Positions 42,389 to 52,360 of a stretch of 64,000 nt of DNA are shown here, one piece after another. Source of the DNA: Lepus europaeus (lineage: Eukaryota > Chordata > Mammalia > Lagomorpha > Leporidae). Each line of letters opens with the position of its first letter. Position 1 is the first letter of the stretch. Location: positions 89,772,499 through 89,836,498 of the forward strand of contig NC_084837.1 in assembly GCF_033115175.1 (NCBI RefSeq), written 5' to 3'. The translations under genes were made by a program, and so were the position numbers. Below the pieces are notes generated by a model, which was given only the letters and a program-made list of their open reading frames with translations, made no database searches and had not been told where the DNA came from.

Positions 42389-42692
42389 GGGCCGGTGCTG
42401 TGGCATAGCAGGTAAAGCCACCACCTGTAATACCAGCATCCCATATAGGCACTGGTTTGAGTTCTGGCTGCTCCACTTCTGATCCAGCTCCCTGCTTATG
42501 GGCTTGGGAATGCAGCAGAAGATGGTCTAAGTGCTTGGACCCCTGCACACAGGAAGGAACACCTGCTCCTGGCTTCAGCCTGGCACGGCCCTGGCCATTT
42601 GGGGAATGAACCAGCATATGGAAGATCTCTAGCCACCCACCCCACCCCTACCCCCAGAACTCTGCCTTTCGAATAATAGAAAATAAATCTAA
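42389..42692 (+). repeat. C SINE
   Basis: GGGGCCGGTGCTGTGGCATAGC, B box GGTTTGAGTTC. The pyrimidine tract is replaced by CCACCCACCCCACCCC, and the tail is CGAATAATAGAAAATAAATC. Confidence 0.9.
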
Positions 42693-43320
42693 CAGGTGTC
42701 TCAACTGCTAGGGCAAATGCCTATCCCTTTAGTGTCTTCATTGTACATAGGCTGATGTAACTTTTTCACTCGAAGACTTTGGGATTTCTTTCCATGCCTA
42801 CTAATGTTTTCCTCTACAAAGACTAAACTTACTGATCACTATCTTGGTCAGGGTAGGTTGGGTAAAGTGGTCAAAAATGACAAACAAACCAAGAAACCCT
42901 AACAATCTCAGTGGTTTACCTCATTCGAAGCTTATTTTGCACTCACACGATGTGGTGGCCTGGCAGAATGCTCTCTAGGCCAGAGCCACCCAGGGACAGC
43001 GAGTGACAAAAGCTCAATGTCAACACACCACAAAGACAGAAGAGAACAGAGGAGAAAACACTGGCTCTCCTGGCGTCTGCCCCAGAGAGACACCTTTCCC
43101 ATTTCATCCAGCAGACTCTGATGTGGTCAGGGTTCCTCTCACATGGAATGGAGACGGGCAATCCCCACTGTGTGCTCATGAGGGACAAAATACTTCTAAA
43201 CAGGTGTAAGAAAGACTAAAATCCACTAACACCTTTCCCACCAAAAAATGCCTTCACCCAAAGTCCCATTCTGGTTGGACCTTCCTCCTGAGACCTTAAT
43301 CCATTCAGAGATTTGTTTTA
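42693..43320. other. unique DNA with possible old repeat
   Basis: 42,850-43,210 ('TTGGTCAGGGTAGGTTGGG', 'AACAATCTCAGTGGTTTACC', 'TTATTTTGCACTCACACG') recalls a mammalian repeat of the form 'gtcagggtagg...aatctcagtggcttaac...tttatttctcgctcac'. The family name is uncertain. Confidence 0.4.
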
Positions 43321-43537
43321 TTTAGATTTGATTTTTATTTATTTGAAAGGCAGGGTTAGAGAGAGAGAGAGAGGTCTTTCACTCATAGATTCACTCCCTA
43401 GATGGCTACAATAGCCAAGGTTGTGCCAAGCCAGAGCCAGGAGCCAGGAGAATCTTTTGGGTCTCCTACACAAGTGCAGGGGCCCAAACACTTGGGCCAT
43501 CTTCCACTGCTTTTCCAGTTGCATTAACAGGGAGCTG
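43321..43537 (-). repeat. C SINE 3' part, interrupted by LTR copy C
   Basis: Minus-strand copy (TTTAGATTTGATTTTTATTTATTTG to TTAACAGGGAGCTG). The remaining head portion resumes at 43,866. Confidence 0.9.
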
Positions 43538-43865
43538 TGTTAGTAAAATGGCGCTGTCTTACTTGTGGCACCATCTATGCCCCATATGCCATCTTGGGCC
43601 TTGACCCCTGTCGCCACATTGCATGGTAGGTTTTGGCCCTAAACCTCATGGTCCAACCACCAGTGTCAACTTCACCCCTACCCTAATGGGATTCGCTACT
43701 CCTACTTCCCTACCCACCCCCTGACGAAGGGATATTAGGACCTGTGTCCTCAATACACGCTCTCTCTCTTTTCCCTCTTCGTCCCTTCCCTCCAGTCTGT
43801 CGGGTTTCCCCCAATAAATCCTTTCCTTTACTCCAGTGTTTGCTGTGTTTTGTGGCAGCCTTACA
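43538..43865 (+). mobile_element. solo LTR copy C, complete but short
   Basis: 328 bp from TGTTAGTAAAATGGCG to GGCAGCCTTACA with a perfect 5-bp target duplication AGCTG (43,533-43,537 and 43,866-43,870). It shares blocks with copy B, but the CT-rich tract is only about 30 bp (43,760-43,790) and the TATA-like box is mutated (GGATATTAGG). AATAAA is intact (43,813-43,818). Confidence 0.92.
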
Positions 43866-43970
43866 AGCTGGATCAGAAATGGGACAGATGGGACTCGAAC
43901 TGGCCCCTGTATGGGATACTGGCGTTACAGGCAGAGGCTTAGCCCACTACACGAGGGCGCCAGCCAGAAG
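43866..43970 (-). repeat. C SINE head, continuation after LTR copy C
   Basis: AGCTGGATCAGAAATGGGAC to CACGAGGGCGCCAGCC. It re-joins the piece ending at 43,537. Confidence 0.88.
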
Positions 43971-44499
43971 ATTTTAACTATAGGTGCGATGCCCAACACA
44001 AGAATTTCAGAGGTGATGTGAGGAGTCAGACAGGTTATTAGACAGTCAGGTTTCCTTCCCACCTCCCACTCCTCCACCCCTCCACCCTTCCCCAAGAAAT
44101 TGGGGATGCAAAATGCTTGCTTTCTCCCAAAAGTTATCTTTAGCAAGATCAAGATGCCAAATCCCAGGGTGTACTTCTCCCCAAACTCTACTTTTAGCAA
44201 AACAACACTACCTGCCCCACTCATTGGGAACTTCAAATGCCGTGAGAATAGCAAGGGAGTAGTGCTCCCACCCTCCTGATGGCTCCTTTGTTTTATCTTG
44301 AGCAAGCGGAAGGACAGGGCAGATAAGATTACAAATCAGGTCTTTTGATGGGTTTGTCCTGGCCTCCTAACTGATTGTTAGCTGAGCAGTCAGGTTTTTT
44401 TTTTTTTCCCCTCAAAATTGTTCTTAAAGACCCCACTACCACCAGCCCCTTCAGTCTTGCCTGTCTTGGAGCCCCCTCCCGGCCACTGTGCTGGAGGTT

Positions 44500-44521
44500 T
44501 CTGTGTGTGTGTGTGTGTGTT
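44500..44521. repeat. (GT)n microsatellite
   Basis: About ten GT units at the junction between the LTR and the first inserted SINE, probably derived from its tail. Confidence 0.9.
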
Positions 44522-44839
44522 TTAAAGATGTATTTATTTATTTGAGAGGCAGTGACATAGAGAGGGAGAGACAGAGAAGTCTTCCACCTGCTGGTTCCAC
44601 TCCCCAAAAGGCCATGATGGCCAGACCTGGACCAATAGGAAGCCAGGAGCCAGGAGCCTCTTCCAGGTCTCCCACGTGGGTGCAGGGGCCCAAGGACTTG
44701 GGCCATCTTCTACTGCTTTCCCAGGCCATAGCAGAGAGCTGGATCAGAAGAGGAGCAGCTGGGACACAAAGCGGCACCCATATGGGATCCTGGTACCACA
44801 GGCAGAGGTTTAACCTACTAAACCGCAGTGCCTATGCCC
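44522..44839 (-). repeat. C SINE inserted in ERV LTR
   Basis: TTTAAAGATGTATTTATTTATTTG to AACCGCAGTGCCTATGCCC. Together with the next SINE it is bracketed by GGAGGTTTCTG (44,493-44,503 and 45,167-45,177). Confidence 0.93.
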
Positions 44840-44842
44840 TCA

Positions 44843-44890
44843 TTATTATTTTTTAAGATTTAAAAAAAATTATTCATTTGAGAGGCAGAG

Positions 44891-44926
<36 letters not shown>

Positions 44927-45162
44927 CTTCTATCCACTGGTTCACTCCCCAAATGGCCTCAATGGCCAGAGCTGAGCTGATCTGAAGCCAGGAGTTTCTT
45001 CTGGGTCTCTCATGTGGGTGGTAGGGGCCCAAGCACTTGGGCCATCTTTCACTGCTTTTCCACCGGAAGCAGCGAGCTAGATTGGAAGAAGAGCAGCCGG
45101 GGCAAAAACCAGCGTCTATATGGGATGCTGGCACCGCAGGTGGAGATTCAGCCTACTATGCC
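44843..45162 (-). repeat. C SINE inserted in ERV LTR
   Basis: TTATTATTTTTTAAGATTT to GCCTACTATGCC, with a (GA)n tract of about 30 bp at 44,896-44,926. Second of a same-orientation pair. Confidence 0.92.
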
Positions 45163-45290
45163 CCATGGAGGTTTCTGACTTAAATAAATCTTGCTTTTCT
45201 CTCTGCCTTGTCTGCTTCGAAATTCTTCTTCAATGTGAGACAAAGAACTGAGGTCATCTTTTCTCCGCTGCCATTTCACCTGCAACATTT

Positions 45291-45308
45291 TGGTGCCCTG
45301 ACTCGGAT
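45291..45308 (+). other. ERV primer-binding site, tRNA-His type
   Basis: TGGTGCCCTGACTCGGAT differs by one base from the tRNA-His complement (TGGTGCCGTGACTCGGAT) used by HERV-H-type class I elements. It lies 3 nt after the LTR end. Leader sequence and a GTAAGT donor-like motif (45,381-45,386) follow. Confidence 0.75.
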
Positions 45309-45809
45309 TACAACTCCATCGTGACTTGGATGTGGCTCGAGTTCAATTCCAGCCAGTATCGGATCATCTCGGCAGATGGGTAAGTATGCCAACTGCCCCC
45401 GCTGTTCACTCTCCTCCGTAGCAGCTCTCTCACTTTCTCAAAAACACTGGGTCTTCCTCTCGGAGCCCCCCTCCTGGCAGCTTCAACAGGTTTCCAACTT
45501 AAATAAATCCTGCTTTGCTCTCTTGCCTTGCCTGCGTCATAATCCTTCAGCGTGAGACTAAGGGGTCGTCTCATCGCCACCCCTGCTTCACCTGCAACAG
45601 TGAGGCCGTGTTGCAGTGAGTGAGGTAGCAGCATTTAATGAGAACATGCCTAACGGGCCAAGGTGCTGTCTCAGCCAAGAACTGAGAGCCCACCCATGCT
45701 CGGACTGGAGCTTTACCGATAGTAGCCCCTCACCTCTCCTCCCTTCCTCTTCTGGGGTACTGCTTTGGAATTCGTGGAAAACTTATCAGCACAGTGTTCT
45801 GCCTTGTTT

Positions 45810-46084
45810 TAAGATTTATTTATTTGTAAGGCAGAATTAGAGAGAGAGAGAGAGATTTTTTACCTGTTGGTTCACTCCTCAAACAGCTGCAACAGCCAGA
45901 GCTGGGCCGATCTGAAGCCAGGAGCCAAGAGCCTCCTCTGGGTCTCCCAGGTGGGTGCAGAGGCCCAAGGACGTGCACCATCTTCTGCTCCTTTCCCAGG
46001 TGTATTAGTAGGGGGCTGGATGGGAAGTGGAGCATCAGGGACTGGAACAGGTGCCATACACGCCCTGAGCCACCAGGCCAGCCC
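45810..46084 (-). repeat. C SINE
   Basis: TTTAAGATTTATTTATTTGTAAGG to CTGAGCCACCAGGCCAGCCCC. The region next to the inverted B box is shortened. Confidence 0.88.
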
Positions 46085-46399
46085 CAGCACAGTTTTATTG
46101 GACCTAATTACCACCCCTCACACTCCCACCCCTCCCCCCCGCACTGGGTGGGGAAGATTCTCTCAATCTGATCATTCAGAGGGCAGGAACCCACTTTATC
46201 AGACTTGGATAAGGTTTGAGCTGTAAATGCTAGTCTGCTTCTAAAGCAGCGAATGTTTCTCCCTTCAAGCAACTGCACAAAATTTCCAGTTTTGTACATC
46301 AGCCCCTCTCAGGCACATAGGCTAACGTCTCACTTCCTGCCTTGACACTAACAGTGATGCCATTGCTGAAAAGAAGAGTGCTTACCTTCTCTTTTACCT
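46085..46399. other. unique intergenic DNA
   Basis: About 315 bp without recognised features. Confidence 0.35.
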
Positions 46400-46861
46400 A
46401 ACTTATATATTATTACTATTATAGATATTTATGGGGTATGGATACAAGTATAATGTAACAATCAAATCGGTTTAGTTTACATTTCTATCTCCTTAGAGGT
46501 AGAAATTAAAATTTTTTTCTTTAAGTTTTTAATTTTCTTAAAAATTTTGTTTTAATACTTTGTATTGTATATAAAGTATACCTTATCTTATCATATAATG
46601 TATTGTAATAGACAGTATTTTATGTTTACAATTTATGTTGTAAATATTTGGGGTACAGTGTGTTTTTCAAAAAATGTGTACAATGTGCACTGATCAAATC
46701 AGGGTAATTTTGAAAATCAGGATAATTAATGTTATCTTTTCCTTAGCATTACTTTATGTTTGCAGGCTTTGAGCTTGTCTCTTGTATTTACTCATAAAAA
46801 ATGTACAACAGATTATTAACTATAGTCACCCCAGTTTGCTTTAGAACACTGGAACTTACTT
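46400..46861 (+). repeat. ancient L1 3'-UTR fragment
   Basis: 'GATATTTATGGGGTATGG', then 'CAATGTGCACTGATCAAATCAGGGTAATT' in outline, 'ACAACAGATTATTAACTATAGTCACC' in outline and 'GCTTTAGAACACTGGAACTTA' correspond to the 3' UTR of old mammalian L1s (gatcaaatcagggtaatt ... attattaactatagtcaccc ... agaacactagaactta). It continues after the SINE at 47,148-47,215. Confidence 0.72.
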
Positions 46862-47147
46862 TTTTTTTTTTTAAGATTTATTTGAGAAGCAGAGTGGGGG
46901 GGGGGGCGGTCTTCCATCTGCTGGTTCACTCCCCAGATGTCCACACTGGCCAGAGCTGGGCAGATCCAAAGCCGGGAGCCAGGAGCTTCTTCCTGGTGTC
47001 CCAGGTGGGTGCAGGGGCCCAAGCACTTGGGCCATCTTCTGTGGTTTTCCCAGGCAGAGAGCTGGATAAGAAGTGAAGCAGCCGGGACTTCAAGTGGCGT
47101 CCACATGGGATGCTCATGCCTCAGCTGGAGGCCACAGCGCCGGCCCC
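46862..47147 (-). repeat. C SINE inserted in L1
   Basis: TTTTTTTTTTAAGATTTATTTGAG to CACAGCGCCGGCCCC. A G10 run (46,897-46,906) replaces the (GA)n tract. Confidence 0.92.
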
Positions 47148-47215
47148 TACAATTTAGTCTTTCTCTCTGGCTGTGTTTTGGCACCCATTATCCTCCTGCC
47201 TTCTAGGCCCCGCCC
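47148..47215 (+). repeat. L1 3'-UTR, continuation
   Basis: 'CTACAATTTAGTC ... TGTTTTGGCACCCATTATCC' fits the 'cctatctaactgtaactttgtacccattaacc' segment following the block before the SINE. Confidence 0.5.
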
Positions 47216-47348
47216 CAAATCTAATTTATATTGAGAAGCAGTCTATCAGCCCTGCAATTTCTGGACTCTCTTTTGCCTTTCTTTCCTACTTGCAAACACT
47301 TTTTTTCCTTCTCTTCTCTGCCTCTTTGCTAGACACAGTCGCTACTTT

Positions 47349-47658
47349 AGGCCAGCATTGTGGTGCAGCAGGTAAAGCCACAACCCATAACACCAGCATC
47401 TCACATAGCTGCCAGTTCGTGTCCTGGCCGCTCCACTTTCTATCTAGCTACCTGCTAATGGCCTGGAAAAGCAGCGGAGGATGGCCTAAGTCTTTGGGCC
47501 CCTGCACCAGAGTGGCAGACCTGAATGAAGCTCCTAACTCCTGCCTTCAGCTTGGTCATTGAAGCCATCTAGGAGAGTGAACCAGAGTTTGCCAGGTCTC
47601 TCTCTCATTCTCTTGCTGTATCTCTGACTTTCAAATAAATAAATCTTAAAAAAAAAGT
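47349..47658 (+). repeat. C SINE
   Basis: AGGCCAGCATTGTGGTGCAGC, B-box region AGTTCGTGTCC, tail CAAATAAATAAATC and A9. Confidence 0.92.
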
Positions 47659-48822
47659 CAATACCATTAACATGCTTTCTGATTGCTTCTTTCAGAACTA
47701 CAAATGCATTAGGTACAGCAACTACGTTCTACGGAAGTTTAGACAACAGCTCTGCGAAAGGTCTCGCAGGATCCTAAGGGTCATTGCCAATGTCACTTTT
47801 GTAGATGTTCTGCCAGCATCCTGTATTAGGGATCAGTCCAGACCAGGGAGGTTGGGCTTAGTAACCTCAACCTTCCAACAACTTCAGTAGAAGCTTGGTT
47901 CTCGCCTATGCCGCTCGTCCGATCTGCATTAGCCGGGGCATCTGCTCCCTGCGGTCACGCAGGTACCTCCGCCATATGCTTCCGCAGTCCTCACAGCAGG
48001 GAGAAGGGGTGTGTGGCACAAATCCACAGCTCAGCCTAGAATTGACACTCCTCCCCTCTGTTAGCATTTTGCATCGTGGTAAATCACTCCGGGCTACCTA
48101 ACTTGCAAGGTATTACAGTGTCAGAGTCACAGAAAAGACAGCCTGGGTATTTGTGAACCAACTCAGTGACCACCCCAGGATTTTGTGTTTTGGTTTAATT
48201 GCGGTGAGATAGACTGTAGGGTAACAGCAACAACAAAATTAACATTACCCACACCTCTGGATCTAGTTTTGAACTCCAGTTAGGGCTCCTACTGCACTAT
48301 TATTATGGCCCTAAGAGCAGGCCACTGTATTTCTGATCCCACCTTCAAACGAAATTTATTTTTGCTTTAAAGCTGAATAAAAATATGTAATCCTTAAGGC
48401 TGAGTTCCTTCCACTAAGTCACAGTGGCTCAAGATAGAGTATAATTGGGATTTTTCCTTGTGTCCATCCTCCTTTCCTACCCAGTGTTTCATTCTGCAAA
48501 ACCACAATTCATAATGTGTTTTGCAAGAGGAGCAATTCAGAAAAATAAAAAAATTTGACCTTATTAAAAATGAAATCTGTTCTTACTCAAAATAAAAATG
48601 GCTTAATCTAGTTCAATGAAATAATGGCTATTCTCATCAAAGTTACCATTATGTACTTTGTGAAATGGAGCAATGCTATTTGGGAAGAAGATTGAACTGT
48701 TTTATATTAAGATTAATATAAATATTTGGACATATTTGAGAAGCAATAACATAAAGTGGCATTCTAGCTTTTTCTATCCTAAATTAGATCCTTTCTTAAG
48801 GTTAGGATTACCAAACATTGAC
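47659..48822. other. SINE-free AT-rich unique block
   Basis: About 1.16 kb without a C SINE. 48,540-48,800 is smooth AT-rich sequence with no microsatellite. Around 48,190-48,280 a faint L1-3'-UTR-like stretch (AAAATTAACATTACCC ... CTGGATCTAGTTTTG) may be present. No gene. Candidate conserved noncoding DNA. Confidence 0.35.
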
Positions 48823-49147
48823 TTTTTTTTTTAAAGATTTATTTTATTTATTTGAAAGTCAGAGTTATACACGGAGAGAAGGAGAGGTGGGGCGTGGGGA
48901 GGGAGAAGGAGAGGAAGAGAGAGAGGGAGAGGTCTTCCATTTGCTGGTTCACTCCCCAATTGGCCCCAAAGGCCGGAGCTGCACCAATCCGAAGCCAGGA
49001 GCCAGGAGCTTTTTCCAGGTCTCCCACGCAGGTGCAGGGACACAAGGACTTGGGCCATCTTCTACTGCTTTCCCAGACCACAGCAGAGAGCTGGATCGGA
49101 AATGGAGTAGCCAGTGCCCGTATACCCACTATGCCACAGCACCGGCC
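48823..49147 (-). repeat. C SINE
   Basis: TTTTTTTTAAAGATTTATTTTATTTATTTG to GCCACAGCACCGGCC. About 25 bp between the B box and the head are deleted. Confidence 0.92.
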
Positions 49148-49186
49148 ACAGCCTTTTCATCATTGGTTTAAAATGCCCTGATGAGG

Positions 49187-49480
49187 GGTGGGTGTTTGGT
49201 AAAGCTTGGAACGCCCACATCCCATATCAGAGCGCCTGGGTTCAAGTCCCAGCTCCACTCCTGATTCTAGCTTCTTGCTAATTTATACCATGGAGGTGGC
49301 AATGATGGCTGAAGTGACTGGCTCCCTGCCACCCCATATGGGAGACCTGGATCTAGGTCCTGGCTCCCAACTTTGGGCTGGCCCAGCCCCAGGTTGTGGG
49401 CATTTGGGGAGTCAACCAGCGATGTGCACTCTCCCTCTGTGTCAATCTCTCTGCCTTTCAAGCTAATTTTTTAAAATTAA
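49187..49480 (+). repeat. C SINE, strongly diverged
   Basis: GGGTGGGTGTTTGGTAAAGC, B-box region GGTTCAAGTCC, TTTGGGGAGTCAACCAGC, tail CAAGCTAATTTTTTAAAAT. Confidence 0.72.
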
Positions 49481-50071
49481 GTTAATAAGATAAAAAACTA
49501 TAACTTATTGAAAGATAATAGAAGTTCTTGGGATTAAAAGAGGCCTGGAAGAGTGGACTTGCAAAGTGACCTAGACCCCCAAGAGCTGTACCTGGGATCA
49601 CTGAGTGGGGCCTGGTGCAGGAACTCTGCTTGCCAGGTCTCTGTCCTGGGTCCCTGGGTCCCCGGGTCCTAGCAGACACCAGAGACCAGCAGTGAGGTTT
49701 TGTTTGATTGAATCAGGTTCTCACACCTGTCCCTCCACCTAATCTAGGAAGCTATTGTCCCCCAGCTTCTGGCTTCCACGTTGTTGGGCTCACTCTGGGT
49801 GCTCCCCCTCCCACCAGTATCTCCATCCCACAGTGGGGGAATTCCCACAGTGTTGTCTACCTCAATGGGGGTGAGTTAGAGGTGGGTCAGCCAGAGGGGG
49901 TAAAGGCTGACTACAGGTGAAATAACCTCTATATCAGGTCATGTCTTCAATAAAAAACTTCTAATAGAAAGTAGAATTTGACCCAAGCCAACCTGATCCT
50001 GTTCTCTTCTTCCTTAATTTGTCCTACTACAGATTTTCTGAATGTTTTTTTGATAACTAATAGATTTGATT
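49481..50071. other. unique intergenic DNA
   Basis: About 590 bp. The last 100 bp (TTGTCCTACTACAGATTTTCTG) may already belong to the minus-strand L1 that follows; otherwise unrecognised. Confidence 0.35.
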
Positions 50072-50401
50072 TTTTTTTTTTTTTGACAGGCAGAGTGGAC
50101 AGAGAGAGAGAGAGACAGAGAGAAAGGTCTTCCTTTTTGCCATTGGTTCACCCTCCAATGGCCGCTGCGGCCAGTGCATCGCGCTGATCCGAGGCCAGGA
50201 GTCAGGTGCTTCTCCTGGTCTCCAACGGGGTGCAGGGCCCAAGAACTTGGGCCATCCTCCACTGCCTTCCCGGGCCATAGCAGAGAGCTGGCCTGGAAGA
50301 GGGACAACCGGGATAGAATCCAGCGCCCCAACCGGGACTAGAACCCGGTGTGCCGGCGCCACAAGGCAGAGGATTAGCCTGTTAAGCCACGGCACCGGCC
50401 C
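50072..50401 (-). repeat. C SINE, CTGCCTGTC-poly(A) subfamily
   Basis: T16 GACAGGCAGAGTGGACAGAGAG to AAGCCACGGCACCGGCCC. A low-divergence minus-strand copy at the 3' side of the L1. Confidence 0.96.
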
Positions 50402-50668
50402 TTCATTATCATTTTCAATTCCTATAGGATCTGTAGTGATATTCCTTTCTTCATTTCTGATAATGATAATTTCTCTTTTATTCTTCCTGATTATTAGAGA
50501 CATCAGTTTTATTAAAATTTGCAAATAATCAAACTTTGGCTTTGATTGTCTCTGTTTTATATTTGTTTTGAATTTTATTTCTGCTCTAGTGTGTATTATG
50601 TCCTCACTGCTAGTTTCTTTAGTTTCTTTAGTTTGATTTGTTACTCTCCTAAAACCTTCCTGAGGGCT

Positions 50669-51065
50669 GTGAATAAAATTTATGGGAGGCCATTGTTTTG
50701 AACGAAGCTCCTACGCTAGGCCTAATAGACCACACCAAACCAAAATGGCGTCATTCGTGTAAGGTGATATGTAATCAAACTGAACTTCGAAACAGCTTTC
50801 TAAAGAGACAGGAGATTCACAGTGACCTGACAAAGGGCCCAGCTCATCTGAGCCAGCACGATGAGCCAGTCCCCTCTGTTGTAACTCTATAAAGAAATGT
50901 AATTATGAAGTGTTCTTTCCATATGTTTTTTGTTCTCTATTTCTGCCCTTTTCTGCTATAAAGCTCATTGTACCACCTTTTCTGAATTGTTAGAGAGGAT
51001 AAATTCACAAATCACTAATAAAAGCCAATTAGATATTTAAACTAAATTAAATTTGTTGAAATTTT
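50669..51065 (+). mobile_element. old solo LTR inserted in L1
   Basis: Starts TGTGAATAAAATTTATGGG. Inside are AAACCAAAATGGCG, GTGACCTGACAAAGGGC, 'GTTGTAACTCTATAAAG' (TATA-like), 'CTGCTATAAAGCTC' and 'ATAAAAGCCAATTAG'. L1 homology stops before it and resumes around 51,070. It resembles mammalian class I MER-type LTRs. The exact 3' edge is uncertain. Confidence 0.6.
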
Positions 51066-51261
51066 ACATTTTGTAAGAAGGAAACTTGAATAACTGATTT
51101 TTAATCTTTTTAATTTTTTCTAATATAGAGATATAAAGCTATATATTTACCCTTGAGTGATTTTTAGTTGTGTCTCACAGGTTTGAGTTTTTTTGTTGTC
51201 TTTGTTTTACTATTTTGTTGTTATTATGGTGTCCTATATAGTACACAGTAGTCACTTGGAG

Positions 51262-51385
51262 TTACAAATTCGGCAAAGTTACAGGACACAAAATCAACAC
51301 ACAAAAATGAGCTCTATTTCTGTATGTGAGCATAACAATCGGAAAAGGAAATTCAAAAACAATCTTTTTAAAATAGCAATGGGGT
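51262..51385 (+). repeat. L1 ORF2 piece in sense orientation
   Basis: 'GGCAAAGTTACAGGACAC', 'AAAATCAACACACAAAAATG', 'GGAAATTCAAAAACAATC' is plus-strand L1 ORF2 (gcaaagttgcaggatacaaaatcaatacacaaaaatc). It lies inside a region of otherwise antisense L1. Confidence 0.7.
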
Positions 51386-51402
51386 GGGGGAGGTAGGGAT
51401 TG

Positions 51403-51712
51403 TAGGGGTTGTGGCACAGTGGACTGGTTAAGCTGCAGCCTATGATGCCAGCATCCTGTTTCACTGCTGGTTGGGACCTGGCTGCTCTACTTCCGACCCA
51501 GCCCCATGATAATGTGCCTGGGAAAAGCAGCAAAAGATGGCCTAAGTGTTTGAGCCCCTGCACCTACTTAGGAGACAGGGAGGAGCTCCTGACTCCTGGT
51601 TCCTGGCTCCTGCATCCTAGCTTTGGCCTTGCTCAGCCCCAGCCATTCCAGCTATTTGGGGAGTTAACCAGTTGATGGAGGCTCTCTACCCTTCAAATAA
51701 ATAAAACAAATT
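51403..51712 (+). repeat. C SINE, diverged
   Basis: GTAGGGGTTGTGGCACAGTGG, tail CTTCAAATAAATAAAACAAATT. The B box is lost (GGTTGGGACC). Confidence 0.85.
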
Positions 51713-51723
51713 TTTTTTTTAAA

Positions 51724-52072
51724 CTTTTTTTTTTTTTTTTTTGACAGGCAGAGTGGACAGTGAGAGAGAGAGACAGAGAGAAAGGTCTTCCTTTTGCCGT
51801 TGGTTCACCCTCCAATGGCCGCCAAGGCTGGCGCGCGGCGGCCGGCACACCGCGCTGATCCGAAGCCAGGAGCCAGGTGCTTCTCCTGGTCTCCCATGGG
51901 GTGCACGGCCCAAGCACCTGGGCCATCCTCCACTGCACTCCCTGGCCACAGCAGAGAGCTGGCCTGGAAGAGGGGCAACCGGGACAGAATCCGGCTCCCA
52001 GACCGGGACTAGAACCCGGTGTGCCGGCGCCGCAAGGCGGAGGATTAGCCTAGTGAGCCGCGGCGCTGGCAA
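51724..52072 (-). repeat. C SINE, CTGCCTGTC-poly(A) subfamily
   Basis: T20 GACAGGCAGAGTGGACAGTGAG to GAGCCGCGGCGCTGGC. It lies in a cluster where 'AAAACAAWTTTTT' recurs at 51,703, 52,071 and 52,351. Confidence 0.96.
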
Positions 52073-52076
52073 AACA

Positions 52077-52350
52077 ATTTTTTTTTTGACAGGCAGATTT
52101 GGCAGTGAGAGAGACGGAGAAAAAGGTCTTCCTTTTCCATTGGTTCAGCCTCCAAATGATTGTTATGGCCTGCGGGCTGCGCCTACCCGAAGCCAGGAGT
52201 CAGGTCTTTCCTCCTGGTCTCCCATGCGGGTGCAGGGCCCAAGGACCTGGGCCATCCTCCACTGCACTCCCTGGCCACAGCAGAGAGCTGGACTGGAAGA
52301 GGAGCAACCACAGGCAGAGGATTAGCCAAGTGAGCCACAGCACCAGCCAA
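52077..52350 (-). repeat. C SINE, poly(A) subfamily, internal deletion
   Basis: T8 GACAGGCAGATTTGGCAGTGAG to GTGAGCCACAGCACCAGCC. About 75 bp of the B-box side (GAGCAACCACAGGCAGAGG) is missing. Confidence 0.93.
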
Positions 52351-52360
52351 TAAAACAATT

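Larger units (their letters stand above)
44017..45599 (+). mobile_element. deleted class I ERV provirus (LTR - PBS/leader - partial LTR)
   Basis: Starts TGTGAGGAGTCAG at 44,017 and ends CACCTGCAACA at 45,599, with a 4-bp target duplication GTGA (44,013-44,016 and 45,600-45,603). The first LTR ends CCTGCAACA at 45,287, and is followed by TTT and an 18-nt primer-binding site. About 130 bp of leader then leads into a 3' LTR fragment (from about 45,440). The GGAGCCCCC, CTTAAATAAATC, GCCTTG and CACCTGCAACA blocks occur in both LTRs. The first LTR is split by two C SINEs. No gag, pol or env sequence remains. Confidence 0.85.

Noticed and set aside
51741-52325. 194-codon plus-strand frame
   Set aside because: Translation of two antisense C SINEs in tandem.
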